64,000 nucleotides of DNA from Gnetum montanum (lineage: Eukaryota; Streptophyta; Gnetopsida; Gnetales; Gnetaceae): the NCBI GenBank assembly GCA_015680685.1, contig MNCI01004990.1:117137-181136 (forward strand), given 5' to 3'. The position numbers and the translations under genes were made by a program. The notes beneath the pieces are model-generated. The model saw nothing but the letters and a program-made list of their open reading frames with translations. It was not told where the DNA came from and ran no database searches. Positions 11,990 to 24,458 of the stretch are shown here, piece after piece (within the stretch, counting starts at the first letter, position 1; each line of letters starts with the position of its first letter).

Positions 11990-14364
11990 CTTGAAGGTAT
12001 TTGATGTGAAGGATGAGGGTATTGAAGATGTAGGACAATCAACTAAACTAGATTTTTTAAGGGTTGGAGAGGATTGCTGGGTCAAAAGAAGGATCTTTTT
12101 CTAGATCGATTATCTAAACTACTCAGTTGAAAAGCTGATTATGAATGCACAGCCCTCATAGTGCTTCATTGTTATGGCTATGGAGGAATCTCACCCTACA
12201 TGGATGGAGAAGGAGGCAACTGGGTTGAAGGTAGAGGTGTATGTGTAGATGGATGTAGAGAGTGATATGGATATGGGTTCTTCCCTCAAGTAGATGATGA
12301 GTGTGTTTGATGGTACTATGGAGGGTAATAGTGATGCTAAAATGTAGTATGACATGTAAATCTTCTTGGAGAGACAGGTTGCTAAACATAGTAAGCATAT
12401 GGATCTAGTTTCCTATAAGGGTATTGCTACCGTGGCAATGGCATCCCCCATTATTATGGTTGGTACCACTATTGGTATTGTTCATAAGGTTGTGGAGGAG
12501 TTCCACTTGGATAGTAAACTTCTTGTTGTTGATGAAACTACTTGGAATTGCCTTGAGAATAAGGCAATTGTCTAGCTACTTACCTATGTGCTAGTTGAGG
12601 ATTCAATGCATACACCCAGACTCTTGTAAGTGTGAAAAAATAGGGAAACATCCCTTTGGATGTTCATATTAACAAATCTCATAATTAGTTTCATCATTAG
12701 ATTTAGTTTCCACAACTTCCTCAATGGCAACAACTTTACCCTTACCTCTTTGATAGGCATGTTTAGCTTCTTTTCACCTCATGTGGTTACAATCACTATT
12801 TTTCTCTTTGGATTCTTCAACGATCTTCATAGTGGTTTTCTTGTTCACCCCTTTATCAAGTGGTAACTCTTCCTTATCACAAAATTAGACCTTCCATTTT
12901 CTGATGGAAGGATTACTATTATACTCTTCTACACTTTCCTTTTTTCTTAGCTCACCTTCTTCTTTTGCTACTTGTTCAATTAGCCTTTAAATCTAATGAG
13001 CTCTTAGTTAAGAAAATCTTCCTTATGCATACATCCTAGGAGTTCTTCTAGGTGTACACCTCAAGAGTTCTTCTAGTTTCTACTCTAAGTCCATCTAAGA
13101 TGTGTCAAAGTTGTTTCCTCTAAAAATAACCATGGCTAGGGTAGTAGTGTAAGAGTGAATAGTATCTGTCCATGATGGCATCTAAGGGTTCATGTGTTCC
13201 CTGTTTCTAGCCTTGGATTTTCCTTATCAAATTAGAAACTCTAGAATACATCTGATATTTATCATTAAATAGCTCTAACATGGTACTCCATCGGAAAATG
13301 GATTCTAGTTCTAAGGACCAGTACCAACTTTCAACTTCCTTAATGAGTGTCCTAGGAAAAAGTTTGAGTTTCTTCCATTTATTATCTATGTTTTGTAGGG
13401 TATAGGCATCATGAAAAGCTTGTAGATGTGTATGTGCATCAGAGTTGTATCCCTATTCAAATCTTGGGATATTATTCATGTCTAGACTTTTAATTCAACT
13501 ATCTTTCACATGCTTGGTTGGGATACTAACTCCCTCTGTAATGTTGAGCATACTTCAAGTCACCAACAAAGGTTCATCATCATCACTACATTGATGATGC
13601 TAATGATAGTTTCAGCCACCCCTTTGGTCTTGGTGGCCTTCACGGTCATTGTTGTCTCGTTGATCACCCTCATCATGATTATTTTGATGGTGACCTCTAT
13701 GAGAACCAGTAGATGAAGAGGAATGTTCAAAATTGGATGAAGAGGATGAAGAAGAAGGTGGACCACCATCGCCACGGTGGTATCTACCACCACGTTTTTG
13801 CTTATTACAACCACCATCCTTAGATCCCTTGCTATTGTGATGTTTTCCTAATTTCCTCCCTTGACTATCACTTTTTCCTAAACCTAAGTTATGAATAGTG
13901 GATCATAGGTTCAAGGTTGCATCCTCATTACCAATAACAAGGGGTGGCGAATCTTCATGTTGAAAACCTTCAAAGGGAGGATCCTTATTATTATCGTGAT
14001 CTAATAGGAACAAGGAATTAGTGAAATGTTTCCCCTTCGTAGCCTCATGGAGCTTCTCCTGATGTCGATCTTGTTTGCGTTGTGTTTCAATGGGACAGTA
14101 GTTTTGAGTATCATAACCATTCACAACGTACTCCTTGTGAAGATTTATGATGCCTAACTTTCTAAGGGTTTGAAATAGCATCTCGAGCATAGATCTATCA
14201 AGGGGAAAGACGATGTTACCCTCCATATCATACCATCATAGCTATTCATCTTGATGTAGGATGAAGGTGATGTTTGGTACATACTCATCTATATGAGTAT
14301 ATACCACTTTGCACTCTTATGGGACTAGTGGTTTGACATCTTCACATCTTTGGGAAGAAGAAAT
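11990..14364 (-). pseudogene. gag of element F, decayed
   Basis: Gag forms the virus-like particle and packages RNA. By alignment with G (start 20065) and D (start 33967), the initiator codon lies at about 14364 and is mutated to ATT before 'SSSQ'. 'MEGNIVFPLDRS' at 14226 matches the same box in G and D. The retrotransposon gag core is at about 13500-13180. The zinc knuckle near 12670-12610 has lost its first Cys (TAT) but keeps 'YEHPKGC' after an in-frame stop. A P/Q/Y-rich tract precedes the protease. Many stops. Confidence 0.7.
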
Positions 14365-14517
14365 TTTGAAAAAAAAAATATAATTATCAGTGTGCTTAGT
14401 AGTTTATATGTCATTGTAAGTGATCTTGACCTTGAATTCATCCAATGATATGAATAATATTTACTAATCCTAAATTGCACACATTTCAACAAACAAAGTC
14501 CCCAATAATGATACCAA

Positions 14518-15434
14518 TGATGAGTAGCGAGGTACCCCTACACCCAACCATATGAATCATAAAGCATTCATGTACGATTCGGTCAAATTCCATGGACTTT
14601 ATCATTTCTAGTGCATTAGTCTTCTAGGAGGTGAATCTTTCTTTAAGGTTGTTTGTTGTCTTCCCAATCACACTTGTAACATACATTGGTATGGTTAACT
14701 GTAATTAAGATATCTAATTTTTTTGATTTTTTATTTTATGATTTTAGTGCTTAAATAGAAATATAGTAGTTGGACTAACTAATTTAATTTAACTAATTAA
14801 CTAATATCTAACTAGTCCTAACATAAGCATCTGATCCCACTCTTCATACATGTCTCAAACCCATGTATCCATTGCTAGGTGACCAAGTGCTACAATAGCG
14901 TTACGCTACTGGGCATACCAAGTAATAATGTTACTACAATTACTAAGTGAATACATGTTACACTCGAAGTGGTCATACTTATGTGTTTTATCTATCTTGC
15001 TTAATTGCTTCATTAACTTAATAACTAGAAATATTTAATAAATAATTAAAAAATTAAATAAATAATTGAAAATATTAAATGCATAAATAAAATATTTAAT
15101 CTATCTATAATGTTGCAAGATTTATTAGAAAGCTTGTCTTTATTGCCGCATACACTATTGTGCTTAGGTGTAATAATGCTCAAATAAAGATCCGTACACT
15201 CAATAACTCCTATTGCAAGCACTCAGGAGAAAAATTCTAACTCTTAAATAAACAAATTGCAAGAGCTTCACTTCTATAAAATCTCTATTACCATAAATGT
15301 AGCTAGTGGGCATGTATTTATAATTGAATATAGACACTGCATCAATGGGGCCTCATCGATGCATGATACAATGTGTCAACAAGGCTGCATCAACGAGGCC
15401 TTGTCAATGTAGCCAACCAAACTATGACTCATTA
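14518..15434 (-). repeat. 5' LTR of element F
   Basis: Starts TGATGAGTAG and ends CATTA (CATCA with one C-to-T). Partner of 2251-3135. It is followed by the duplication CTTTC and then by G RNase H sequence. Confidence 0.9.
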
Positions 15435-15439
15435 CTTTC
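15435..15439. repeat. Target site duplication of element F, right (CTTTC)
   Basis: Exact copy of 2246-2250. The downstream 'gatttaccatc' matches F's own RNase H region at about 9761-9771, showing that G resumes here. Confidence 0.85.
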
Positions 15440-16560
15440 GATTTACCATCGTAAGATCAAATTCCTATAATGTCACCAACCACCATATGACATGGGGGCT
15501 CACCATTGGCTAGTTCATGAGGAACCAAATGGCACTATGGTCCATGTTCACAAGCACTTCTTATCCAAGCACATAATGCCTAAACTTCTCTAGAGTAAAC
15601 ACCACTATCATCAATTCTTTTTTGTGGTGGTGTATTTTAGTTATGCATCCACAATGCTTTGACTTACACAGTGGATGTAAAATGGACATTTCTTGTCATA
15701 CAACTACATAAGCATAGCTCCCAAGGCATAATTGGATACATTTTTCATAAAATGAAATGGTCTGGACCAGTCAGGCGCTTGTAAAATTGGAGTTTCTACA
15801 AGTTTCTCCTTTAGCTGTTAGAATGCTTTTTCACATTCTTTAGTCTAGATAAATGGAGCTAGTGTGTCCAACGAAAGACCAAATATCTTTTATAGTTTCC
15901 AATTGAAGGATAATTCCTTGAATGATCCTTATTTTCTCAAGGTTGACCTCAATTCTTACTTGTGAGATTCTATGTCCTAATATAATGCCTTCTTGGACCA
16001 TGAGATGGCTCTTTTTCCAATTGAACCATCTATTTATTTCCATTCATCTTTTTAGTACTTGTTCAAGGGGGTCCAAGGCTTGATCAAATGTAGCACCATA
16101 AGTGGAGAAGTCATCCATAAAGAGTTCCACTCCACTACCAATTTGTTACTGAAACATACTTGAGACTAGACGTTGAAATGCAGCAAGAGCGTTGCATAGA
16201 CCAAAAGGCATCTTACAATATGCAAAGGTCCTAAGGACTTATGAATGTTGTTTTGGCCTAGTCCTCAGGCACAATCTAGATTTGGTTATATCCACTATAA
16301 CCATCTAGAAAAATATAATAGCAATACCTAGATATGATGTCCAACACTTGATCAATGAATGGCAATGAAAAGTGATCATTGAATGTTGTCATATTCAACA
16401 TCTCAAAATCAATGCAGACCTACCACTTGCCACCCTTCTTTGGAATAATCATGAGTGGACTAACCCACTCACTATTTGCAATGGGATAGATAAAATCCAT
16501 CTTGAGGAGTTATTTAATTTCCTCTTTGATAATCTACTTCAATTTTTGGTTTAATCACCT
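15440..16560 (-). pseudogene. RNase H and reverse transcriptase of element G
   Basis: This continues the pol reading that stops at 2250. RT catalytic F-M-D-D is encoded at 16121-16110, in 'ELFMDDFSTYGA'. RNase H sequence covers 15440-15700 and matches 9761-9990 of F at nucleotide level, for example 'gggggctcaccattggct'. Stops and indels are frequent. The split lies inside or just after the RNase H region, so F cut this gene in two. Confidence 0.75.
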
Positions 16561-17086
16561 CTGTGGCTACCTCTTTGGCTTCATAGCTGGGATCAGTGTA
16601 GATATGATGTTGGCATATCTTAAGATAAATTCCTATGAGTTTAGGATATGACCAAACAAAGTTTGTTGACAATTTTTCAACCACATTCATTAGCATCTAT
16701 TTCTATTCTAGAACAAGCTTTGCATTGATTATTAGCGGCTTCCCATTTTTTGAGAATACATATTCCATACTAGTGGGTAAATTTTTTAACTTAAGGGGCT
16801 CCTCTTTAAAATTTTCAAGAATTTCCAACTCTTCCTAATAGGTGTTATTATTTGCATTATCAAAGAGTTTGTCATGAACTTACTCTAGTTCATCCATTCC
16901 TACGACATATGTGCATGTCAAGCTCTCAGCAAGTTCCATGCATATTTTGCTACTTTCAAGATCAACAGTCAGCAACTAGGTGTCCTCTTATTTTGTGTCT
17001 ACTGCATATAGATACCTTTGAATATTTGCTTTAGGTGCTCACTACCTGCATGTGGAAATGGATGCCCATTTAATAGAACAAATTTT

Positions 17087-17480
17087 CTACATACAATTAC
17101 ACCCTATAACAATGTATGCAATGCATAGAACTCTTTTCTTCTTGATCTTTTTGAATGCATTTTCCTTAGATATTTCCAGGGAAAGATCTCTAATGCCCAT
17201 TTTTGCATCTACAATGCTTAGCCATGCCCTTACCATGATGATTTGGAAGTCCCCTTTATAGTTCTCAACCTTGATTACTAGGAAATCAGTAGGATAAGAC
17301 CACCCAAAGACAATGATCATAATGTCTTTCACCAATCCCAATGAAACATTAATGGAGTTTTCTACCAATTCTAATTAAATATTGCTCTTCTTTAGGATAG
17401 CAAGTTTCAAGTAGTATATATCTCATGAGAAATCAAATTCACACCAAAACTTGAATCAAGAAGAGCTTTACATGGTTCAT
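17087..17480 (-). pseudogene. Aspartic protease of element G
   Basis: 17368-17087 on the minus strand reads 'LGLVKDIMIIVFGWSYPTD' and 'FQIIMVRAWLSIVDAKMGI', the gypsy retropepsin flap and I-(I/L)-x-G-R-x-W-L box with the G changed to V. The active site about 100 bases upstream reads D-S-S-F-G-V-N. Located between gag and RT, as expected. Confidence 0.7.
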
Positions 17481-17559
17481 TCCTAGCCATCTACAAATAA
17501 ATAAGATGACTTCCATGATCAACTAATTTCCTGGAAGGCTCCCAACACAGATCCAATCA

Positions 17560-20065
17560 AATACAACATGAGTGATCATAAAAATATGCATCCTAGGTAG
17601 TATTTGGTTTAAAGGGGACTCCAAGGAATTAGATGTAGAGAGAGATGGAGGAGAAGGGTTGTCAACCACATGTGTATGTGAAGGCTTAGGTGAGCTATTG
17701 GGTCGAAAAAAGGATCATTTCGTGTTCTAGTGCCCAAACCATTTGATTGATGAATTGGTTGAAGATTGATGGCCTTAGTAACATTTTGTTATTGTGATTG
17801 GGCTAGAAGTTTACCCTACATAGATGGAGTAGGTGGTAGCTGTGTTGAGGATGGAGGAATAAGTGTAGGAATAGGATAAGGATAAGTGTAAAAAGTGGTA
17901 TCCCTCCTTAAATGTGGATAATGAGTTTCATAATATTTGAGATAATAGTAGTGATGTTGGAAGGTAGAAATGTGACTAGAAGAATCACGTTGAGACAAGG
18001 GTTGCTAAATGTAATACCCATATGGATCAGGTTGTTTGTAAGGGTATTGCTACCTTGGTAGTGGTAGCACCCATGACTATGGTTGTTGCCACTATTCATA
18101 ATACTCGTATGGTTGCAGTGGAGTTTCACTTAGATAATACTATTGTTGTTGATGGAACTTTCTAAGATTACCTTGAGGATAAGGTAATCTTCTAAATGTT
18201 GACTTCTTGTTAGTCATGAATTCAGAGCGTACATCCTAGACTCTTATAAGTGTGAAAAGATGGAGCAACATCCTTTAGGATGTTCATATTAGCAAATGTC
18301 ACATCCACCATCATCATCTAATTTGGTTCCCACAACTTCCTCAACTTCCTTTCGCCTCCTGTGATCATGATCACCACCTTTTTCTTTGGACTCTTCAGCA
18401 ATTTTTAAGATAGCTTGAAATCAACTATCCATAAAGTCCCATAACTGATCCATCTTATCTAAAATTTCATAGGTGGATTTTTGAATTAGCAAGGTCTTAC
18501 GGTTCACCACCTCATCAAATGATGATCTCTCCTTGTTGTCACAAAATTAAACCTCCCTCTTATGAATGAAAGGATTATAGTTGTATTCCTCTACACTTTC
18601 ATGTTTCCTCAACTCTCATTCTTCTTTCACTACCTACTTAATCAATTGTTGAATATAATGAGCTCTTAATTCTAACAATCACCCTTATGCATAGATAGCA
18701 AGAGTTCTTCTCATTTCTGATTAGAGCCCATCTATGATGTGGCGAAGTTGCTCCAATTGAGAATAACCATGGCCAAGAACTTTGTGCAATAAGGAATAGT
18801 ATCAGTCCATGGTGGCATCCAAGGGTTCATGTGTCCCTTGTTTCCATCCTTGGATCTACCTCCTCAAATTGGACACTCATTAGTACATTTGATATTTCTC
18901 ATTAAATAATTCAAGAATTATACTCCATCTTCTAATGGATTCTAGTTCTAAGGGTTGGTACTAGCATTCTACTTCTTTAATGAGTGTCTTGAGGAACAAC
19001 TTAAGCTTTTGCTAATTTTTTTCTATATTTTTCAAGGCATAGACATCATGGAGAGCTTAAAGATGGTTTTGTAGATCTAAGTTATATCCCCCTTTAAACC
19101 TAGGGATATTATTCATGTCTAGCATCTTGATCCAACTATCCTTAATATGTCTTGTAGGAATTATCACTACCTTTACAATGTTTAGAATGCTTCATGTAGC
19201 AAGTAAATGCTCATCAAGGCCATGATTCTAGTGCCTACAATGCCCTCTACTTACCCTTTGTTCATGGCAACAGGTCTCTCTTGAATTCCCTCACCCTAGG
19301 TCTTGACTTGCTTGATGATTCCTACAATCATCGTGGTTCCATTAGTTACCTCCATCATGATTGTGCCCCCTACAATTCTATTTAGAGCCAAAAGAGGAAG
19401 AAGATGATCATGAAGGTGAAAAGGAAGGAGGACTAGCACCATCACTATGCCTACCACCCCCTCTTCGGTGATCGCAGCCATGATCACAATCATGTTTCTT
19501 GTCTACATCCCTACCATGACTCTCCTCCTTGGATCCTCCTTTGTCATTGGATCCATTCTTGCTAGAATAGGATTGTGGATTGTGGACTGTAGGTTCTAGT
19601 TTTGACCTCTTTCACTAAAGTCAAAGAGAATAGTTTTGCCAAATGAAAAACTTCCTAAGAAGGGTTCTCCACCATCTTTGTGGTATGTTGGGTATGGGGA
19701 ATCATTAAACCACTTCCCCTTTGTAGATTTGTAGCATTGCTCTAGTTTTCAATCCCTTAGACATTGTACCTTAGTGAGATAATATTCCCTAGTGTCACTA
19801 TTCTGCACATCATACTTAACATGAAGTCCTTGGAAACCAAACACATAAGAGTTTGGTGAAACATCACAGGAATGGATCGATCAAGTGGTAACACAATGTT
19901 TCCCTCCATGTCCTGCCACCATATTAGTCCATCTTGGTGTAGGACAAAGGTGAAATTGGGTACATACTCATCAGGATGAGCATATACCATTTGGTATTGT
20001 TGGGGCACCTATACATTTACTCTATCATACTTGGGTAGAGAATCACTCATATGAGAAGAAGACAT
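17560..20065 (-). pseudogene. gag of element G, decayed
   Basis: The start ATG at 20065-20063 is followed by a run of serine codons (M-S-S-S-H), matching D (M-T-S-S-H). 20008-19757 contains 'HPDEYVPNFTFVLHQ' and 'MEGNIVLPLDRSI', the conserved N-terminal box of the family. The zinc knuckle at about 18306-18270 reads C-D-I-C-(stop)-Y-E-H-P-K-G-C-C, a C-x2-C-x3-H-x3/4-C form. A P/Y/Q-rich tract lies around 17820-18130. Numerous C-to-T compatible stops. Confidence 0.7.
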
Positions 20066-20227
20066 ATTTTTTTAGAAAATAAAAAATGCAGTGTGCTTCT
20101 TAAAATTGTTATAGTTATTTTAATATATGATATGACTCTAAGATTTATTCTAATGATCTTGAATAATTTTTCACTATGTCCTAGATAGTGTACATAATAA
20201 CTAAAAGGTCCCTGATAATGATGCCAA

Positions 20228-20900
20228 TGATGAGTGATGAGGTACCCCCAATGCCTGACCAAATGAATCACAAGCATTTATGCATGATCTAATCAAATTT
20301 TGTAGACCTTAGGTTCTTAAGAACATTGGTTTCAAGACATGAAATCTAATCATGATAATCATTGTCTTCTCAACTACACTTGTGGAGCTTAATTGTATAG
20401 TTAAATGTAATTGAGACACATGATTTTTATTATTTTATATTTTATTTATCTATGATTAACAACAAGTTGAAACTTAATTTATGAAGCACTTTAATTAATC
20501 TAATTGCTAATCAATAACTATCTAACCTAACATAAGTATCTAATCCCACTTTCTATACACATCCTGAACACGTATAACGCTACTAGGTTACCAAACGTTA
20601 AGCATTGTTAGGATTACCATGCATCATATGTATGCTCAACGTGGTTGTACTTATGTGCTTAATTGATTAATTGCTATATAATCTAGCAAGCTTACTTTAT
20701 CTTAATTACTTGGGAGCATCAAAGGAAATTGCATAAAACATTAAATGTATGAATAAAATATTTAAGCTAGCCAAGGTGCTACAAGGTTTGATTAGAAAGC
20801 TCATTTTTATTGCTACATACACTACCATGCTAAGGTACAATAGTGCTTGAATAAAGATCATAACACTCAATGACTCAAACAACTAGAAAAAATTTACTCA
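20228..20900 (-). repeat. 5' LTR of element G (right end uncertain)
   Basis: Starts TGATGAGTGATG beside a mutated primer site ('gataatgatgccaa'). It aligns with the F LTR to about 20900, including 'gaataaagatc'. Beyond that the match fades; it may extend to about 21030. Confidence 0.65.
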
Positions 20901-21788
20901 AAAAAGAAAAGAAGTAACCAAAGTAGAAAGAAAAATCACCACTAAAATTCTATGATGTAAATACATTTAATTCTTCAAATTTCTCTAAGGAAACGTGCTT
21001 ACATTTTATAGTCTATAATAATGGGCTATACAAGTAATGAAGAAGATAAGTTTTCCAATTTGATGATAAACACAACTATGTGAAAGAGCTAAAAATTAAG
21101 TTTTTTGAAAGCACACTATCATGGTTTCATCTTTACAAGAGCTCAAGGCTACATAGAGTTGGATTTAGAATACCATCAATCTTGTAATGGAAAAATTTGA
21201 ATAAAAAGGATAGACTCAAGCTAAAGAAATCTCTAGAATGTTTCATCAATTTGATCCTTCAAAAATGCTATGAAGTTTATGGGATACTAAAGCAATAGAA
21301 AGAAGCATAAGAGATAAATGCCAAGCTTTCTAAAATATATACAGCAAGAGGTCAAGGACACATCTAAGCTCAAGGAAGAACGTACAATTTGTGACTCCAT
21401 AACTACTAGAATTTTGGAGATATAAGTTTCTAGTTCCATGTATCAAAGAGGCCTTTTCTCCCCTCATAGGATTTTTGTTAACGCTCATAATTTCTATTCA
21501 AGATATAATTTGGATGTCATCATAGATGAAAATTTGTTGATTTTAGTGATAGTACAAAGTGGACAAATTTTCTCTACTATATAGCATGTGTATAATGTGT
21601 TGCACATGGATCTTTCTTCAATGAATGAGCCCAAGTTTTAGTTTTGTATAACCTCATTATTACTTGATTTAATTTTACCTGAAGTACTTAGTCTTGAATA
21701 AATTACTCCTATTATGCCCTATTATGCTAAAGTTCAATCTTAAAGACCAAATGAATCTTGTTTCAATTTCTTTCCCATTGTTAACTAG
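20901..21788. other. AT-rich sequence without recognisable gene
   Basis: No ORF, RNA or repeat could be supported. It may include the last part of the G LTR and a leader for the decayed ORF that starts at 21789. Confidence 0.4.
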
Positions 21789-23640
21789 ATGGATTTCAAG
21801 GACCTTCAAGTACTTAAATTTTTAATAAATTGTGTTTATCCAACTATTTTTAAATTTTTGCTTCAACAAGAATCTCCCAAAATTAATCCAAAAATTATAA
21901 CTAAAGTTAGGTAAAAATGTGATAGGATAGTATTTTTACATGCTAATAATAGAGTAATTTTGATTAAGATAACTAATAAGGAAAGAAAGCTTCCTAAATT
22001 TGTAATCCCCTATTTAGCATCATTTGAAATCTCTAGACAATTTAAGCAAAGTGTTCTTAAGAATGATTATCTTAAGTCTAAATTTTTTCTAACAAAGACA
22101 AGTTATTCACATTTCACCAAAATGGAACATATCATGGCTATTACTTCTAAATACATGAGTTGCATCTTTCCCCTATGCCCATACAAATTTTATAATGTTT
22201 TGAATTTCAAAACAAAACCATCAATTTGATGCCATAGATGCTATCTACATCAAAGAATCTAATCAAGTTATAAATAAAAAAAATCCAAGCTAAGTCAAAA
22301 ACTTAGAGAGGTCTCTTACTACCCCTAAGAAAAGAAATTATGATCATTATGAACTAATCACTTGTAGATGGCTTGTAGAGGGAGAGCATCAATTAGCTTA
22401 GTACCTCAAACACTATCAACTTTCTATCATTGAGGAGATTTGATTTTTTTTCTAGAAGTTTAATAATGGATTGGATGCCTCCAAAGAACCTAAGTATTAT
22501 TATGGACATCCAAAATATAAAAGGGTTAAGGAATCTCAAATAGAAAGATTGGAATAGCTCAAAAGTCAACAAAACATACTACCAATAGATTAGCCTATTA
22601 AAAAATCCACTTATCAAATTGGTTCAAGAGCCATTTTCAATATAGAATTTTCCTTAGGATACCTTATGAGAGGATTGTCTATGAGAATAGGCATAAATCC
22701 AAGGAAGGAATATTTGATTTTGAGACATCGACATCCTACTAATCTAAAAGTCCATATAAATGTCCTTTTACAATATAAGGATTTAAATAAAGAAATATAA
22801 AAAGGAGGTCTCATCATCCCACATATATAGGTAAGTGATACGATAATAATTCGGTTGCAAGATGTAGGAAAACTCATTGATCAAAAAATAAAATGATTAA
22901 AAGAATTCATTTAAGATCAATAGAAAAAATTTAATATTCTGGAATGAAGCTTAAATGTAGTCTATCAACAAAACAAAGAGATTCAATGCTATTCAGCATT
23001 GAAAAAGGCATTAATTGAAAACCATAAAATGAAAGCTTGAAAATACATTGAAGAACTAACCAAAGTGAAGTACAAGTTGAAATAAAAAAAAGAACAAACT
23101 AAGTATGGATGCAACATTTATGCAAGGCTCAACTTACCAAACCTTCATAAATAAGTTGTAGGGAAGCAAAGAAATGGTAGAAAATTTAGCCTCAAGAATA
23201 GCCTCATTTAATGCAAGACAAATAGTTTATGAAAAGGATATAAATAAGGCTCAAAGGCTAGCAAATAAGGATACTAATTTAAGAAGAGCTTTACCATCCC
23301 ACCTAGGGAAACTCCTCAATGAAATGATGTATGTTGTTGCTAAATTAGCTAGGGGAATTCATAAATAGTAGGAATATCCTTGGAAAATAAGCAAGAATTT
23401 TGAAGATTCATTGAATAAAGTTATTTCAACTATTATAAATGCAAAAATTAAGGGGCTAGATGCTAAAAAAATAAGCCTAGATTTAATGAGCAGTAAAGTA
23501 GAAAAGCAACTATAGGCTTTAAAGTTTCTCTTTAGTTACAAACAAGTAAAAAATAATTAGAATTAGAAACTCAAAAGCTTGAGGCATAAGAAAACAATCA
23601 CCCAACCAAGAGTTTTTTAAAGGTAGTTAATGCTTATGAT
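21789..23640 (+). pseudogene. Decayed plus-strand ORF, possible endogenous pararetrovirus or other retroelement protein
   Basis: From the ATG at 21789, a plus-strand reading extends to 22229 with one internal stop. After a +2 shift it continues to about 23160, then shifts again to an open stretch at 23174-23368. Most internal stops are TAG or TAA, compatible with C-to-T in CAG or CAA. The first part is lysine-rich and globular, with a cysteine-containing patch near 22150-22190. The later part (about 22880-23100) is K/E/Q-rich and probably coiled coil. No LTR, RT or protease is associated. Its look recalls the N-terminal movement-protein region of Caulimoviridae polyproteins, but that is an impression, not a match I can show. 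It is split from its 3' continuation by element C. Confidence 0.35.
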
Positions 23641-23693
23641 TCCATCATTGTGAAGACATTTTTTAACTTAACAGTTTAAAATTATATCTATAT

Positions 23694-23698
23694 ATACC
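23694..23698. repeat. Target site duplication of element C, left (ATACC)
   Basis: ATACC precedes TGATGAG and recurs at 36920-36924 directly after the other LTR. Confidence 0.9.
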
Positions 23699-24458
23699 TG
23701 ATGAGTGGCGAGGTACCCCTACACTCAACCATATGAATACGAGCATTTCACACACGATCCGGTCAAACTCCATAGATGGACTAGTCGTGATATCTAGATA
23801 GTTATCCTTAGGTCGCAATTCATTGTCTTCCCACCTAGCCTAGGATTAGCTTTGTCACGTATGGTTTAGTCCAAAGTGAGGTGCATGATGTGTTCCTATA
23901 CTATTTCTACTCCTAGGGCTAATGGAAAATGATATTAACTAAGCTAAGAGAGAGAGGGTGAGAGAGAATTTAAGCTAGCCTAAGTGCGATGAGCATCCAT
24001 TTCTTTAATCATCCATACACATCCTGAACTTCGTGCACAACTACCATTGGGATTACCAAGAGCATGGCTTACATACACTACTAGGTTATCAAGTAGTCAC
24101 ACTTAAATGCTTATGATTAATTCATACTCATTCCCCGTTACTAGGAGATAAGGGTGAAGAGAGATTAATTATCTAGGAAAGCATTTCATCATTTAACAAT
24201 AATTCATTCCCATTTAGCTTAGTCCACATGCTACAAGGCTTATCAAAAAGTTCGTCTTTATTGTCGTACACAAATGTGTGCTCAAGTACAATTTTCTTGA
24301 ATAAAGATTCGTTCACTTTAAGACTCCTACTATGGGCACATGGAAATTATTCTAACTCTAGAATGGTAAAACTGCTATAGTTTGGCTAAGGGTCTAAATT
24401 TAGATGATTGAATAAGGGAAATCTACCTCTTATTTATAGAACTTACGGTGGGACATCA
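23699..24458 (-). repeat. 3' LTR of element C
   Basis: 760 bp, TGATGAG to ACATCA. It lacks the palindromic GCGATATCGC-type segment that the partner LTR has before its end, a 29-bp difference. Confidence 0.9.

Larger units (their letters stand above)
2251..15434 (-). mobile_element. Element F: Ty3/gypsy LTR retrotransposon with extra 3' ORF, nested in G
   Basis: F is a 13,184-bp minus-strand element bounded by LTRs (2251-3135 and 14518-15434) and 5-bp duplications CTTTC. In element orientation it reads 5' LTR, gag, protease, RT with FMDD, RNase H, integrase, a shared noncoding block, a long decayed ORF (6172-3350), then 3' LTR. The primer-site remnant beside the 5' LTR (about 14498-14517) aligns with the intact tRNA-Asp type site of D at 34091-34109 but is mutated. 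LTR divergence by eye is of order 10-15 %, older than C and D. It interrupts the RNase H/INT connector of G. No intact ORF remains. Confidence 0.9.

Noticed and set aside
13510-13817. Hydrophobic ORFs on both strands
   Set aside because: Low-complexity shadows within F gag. No membrane protein is supported.
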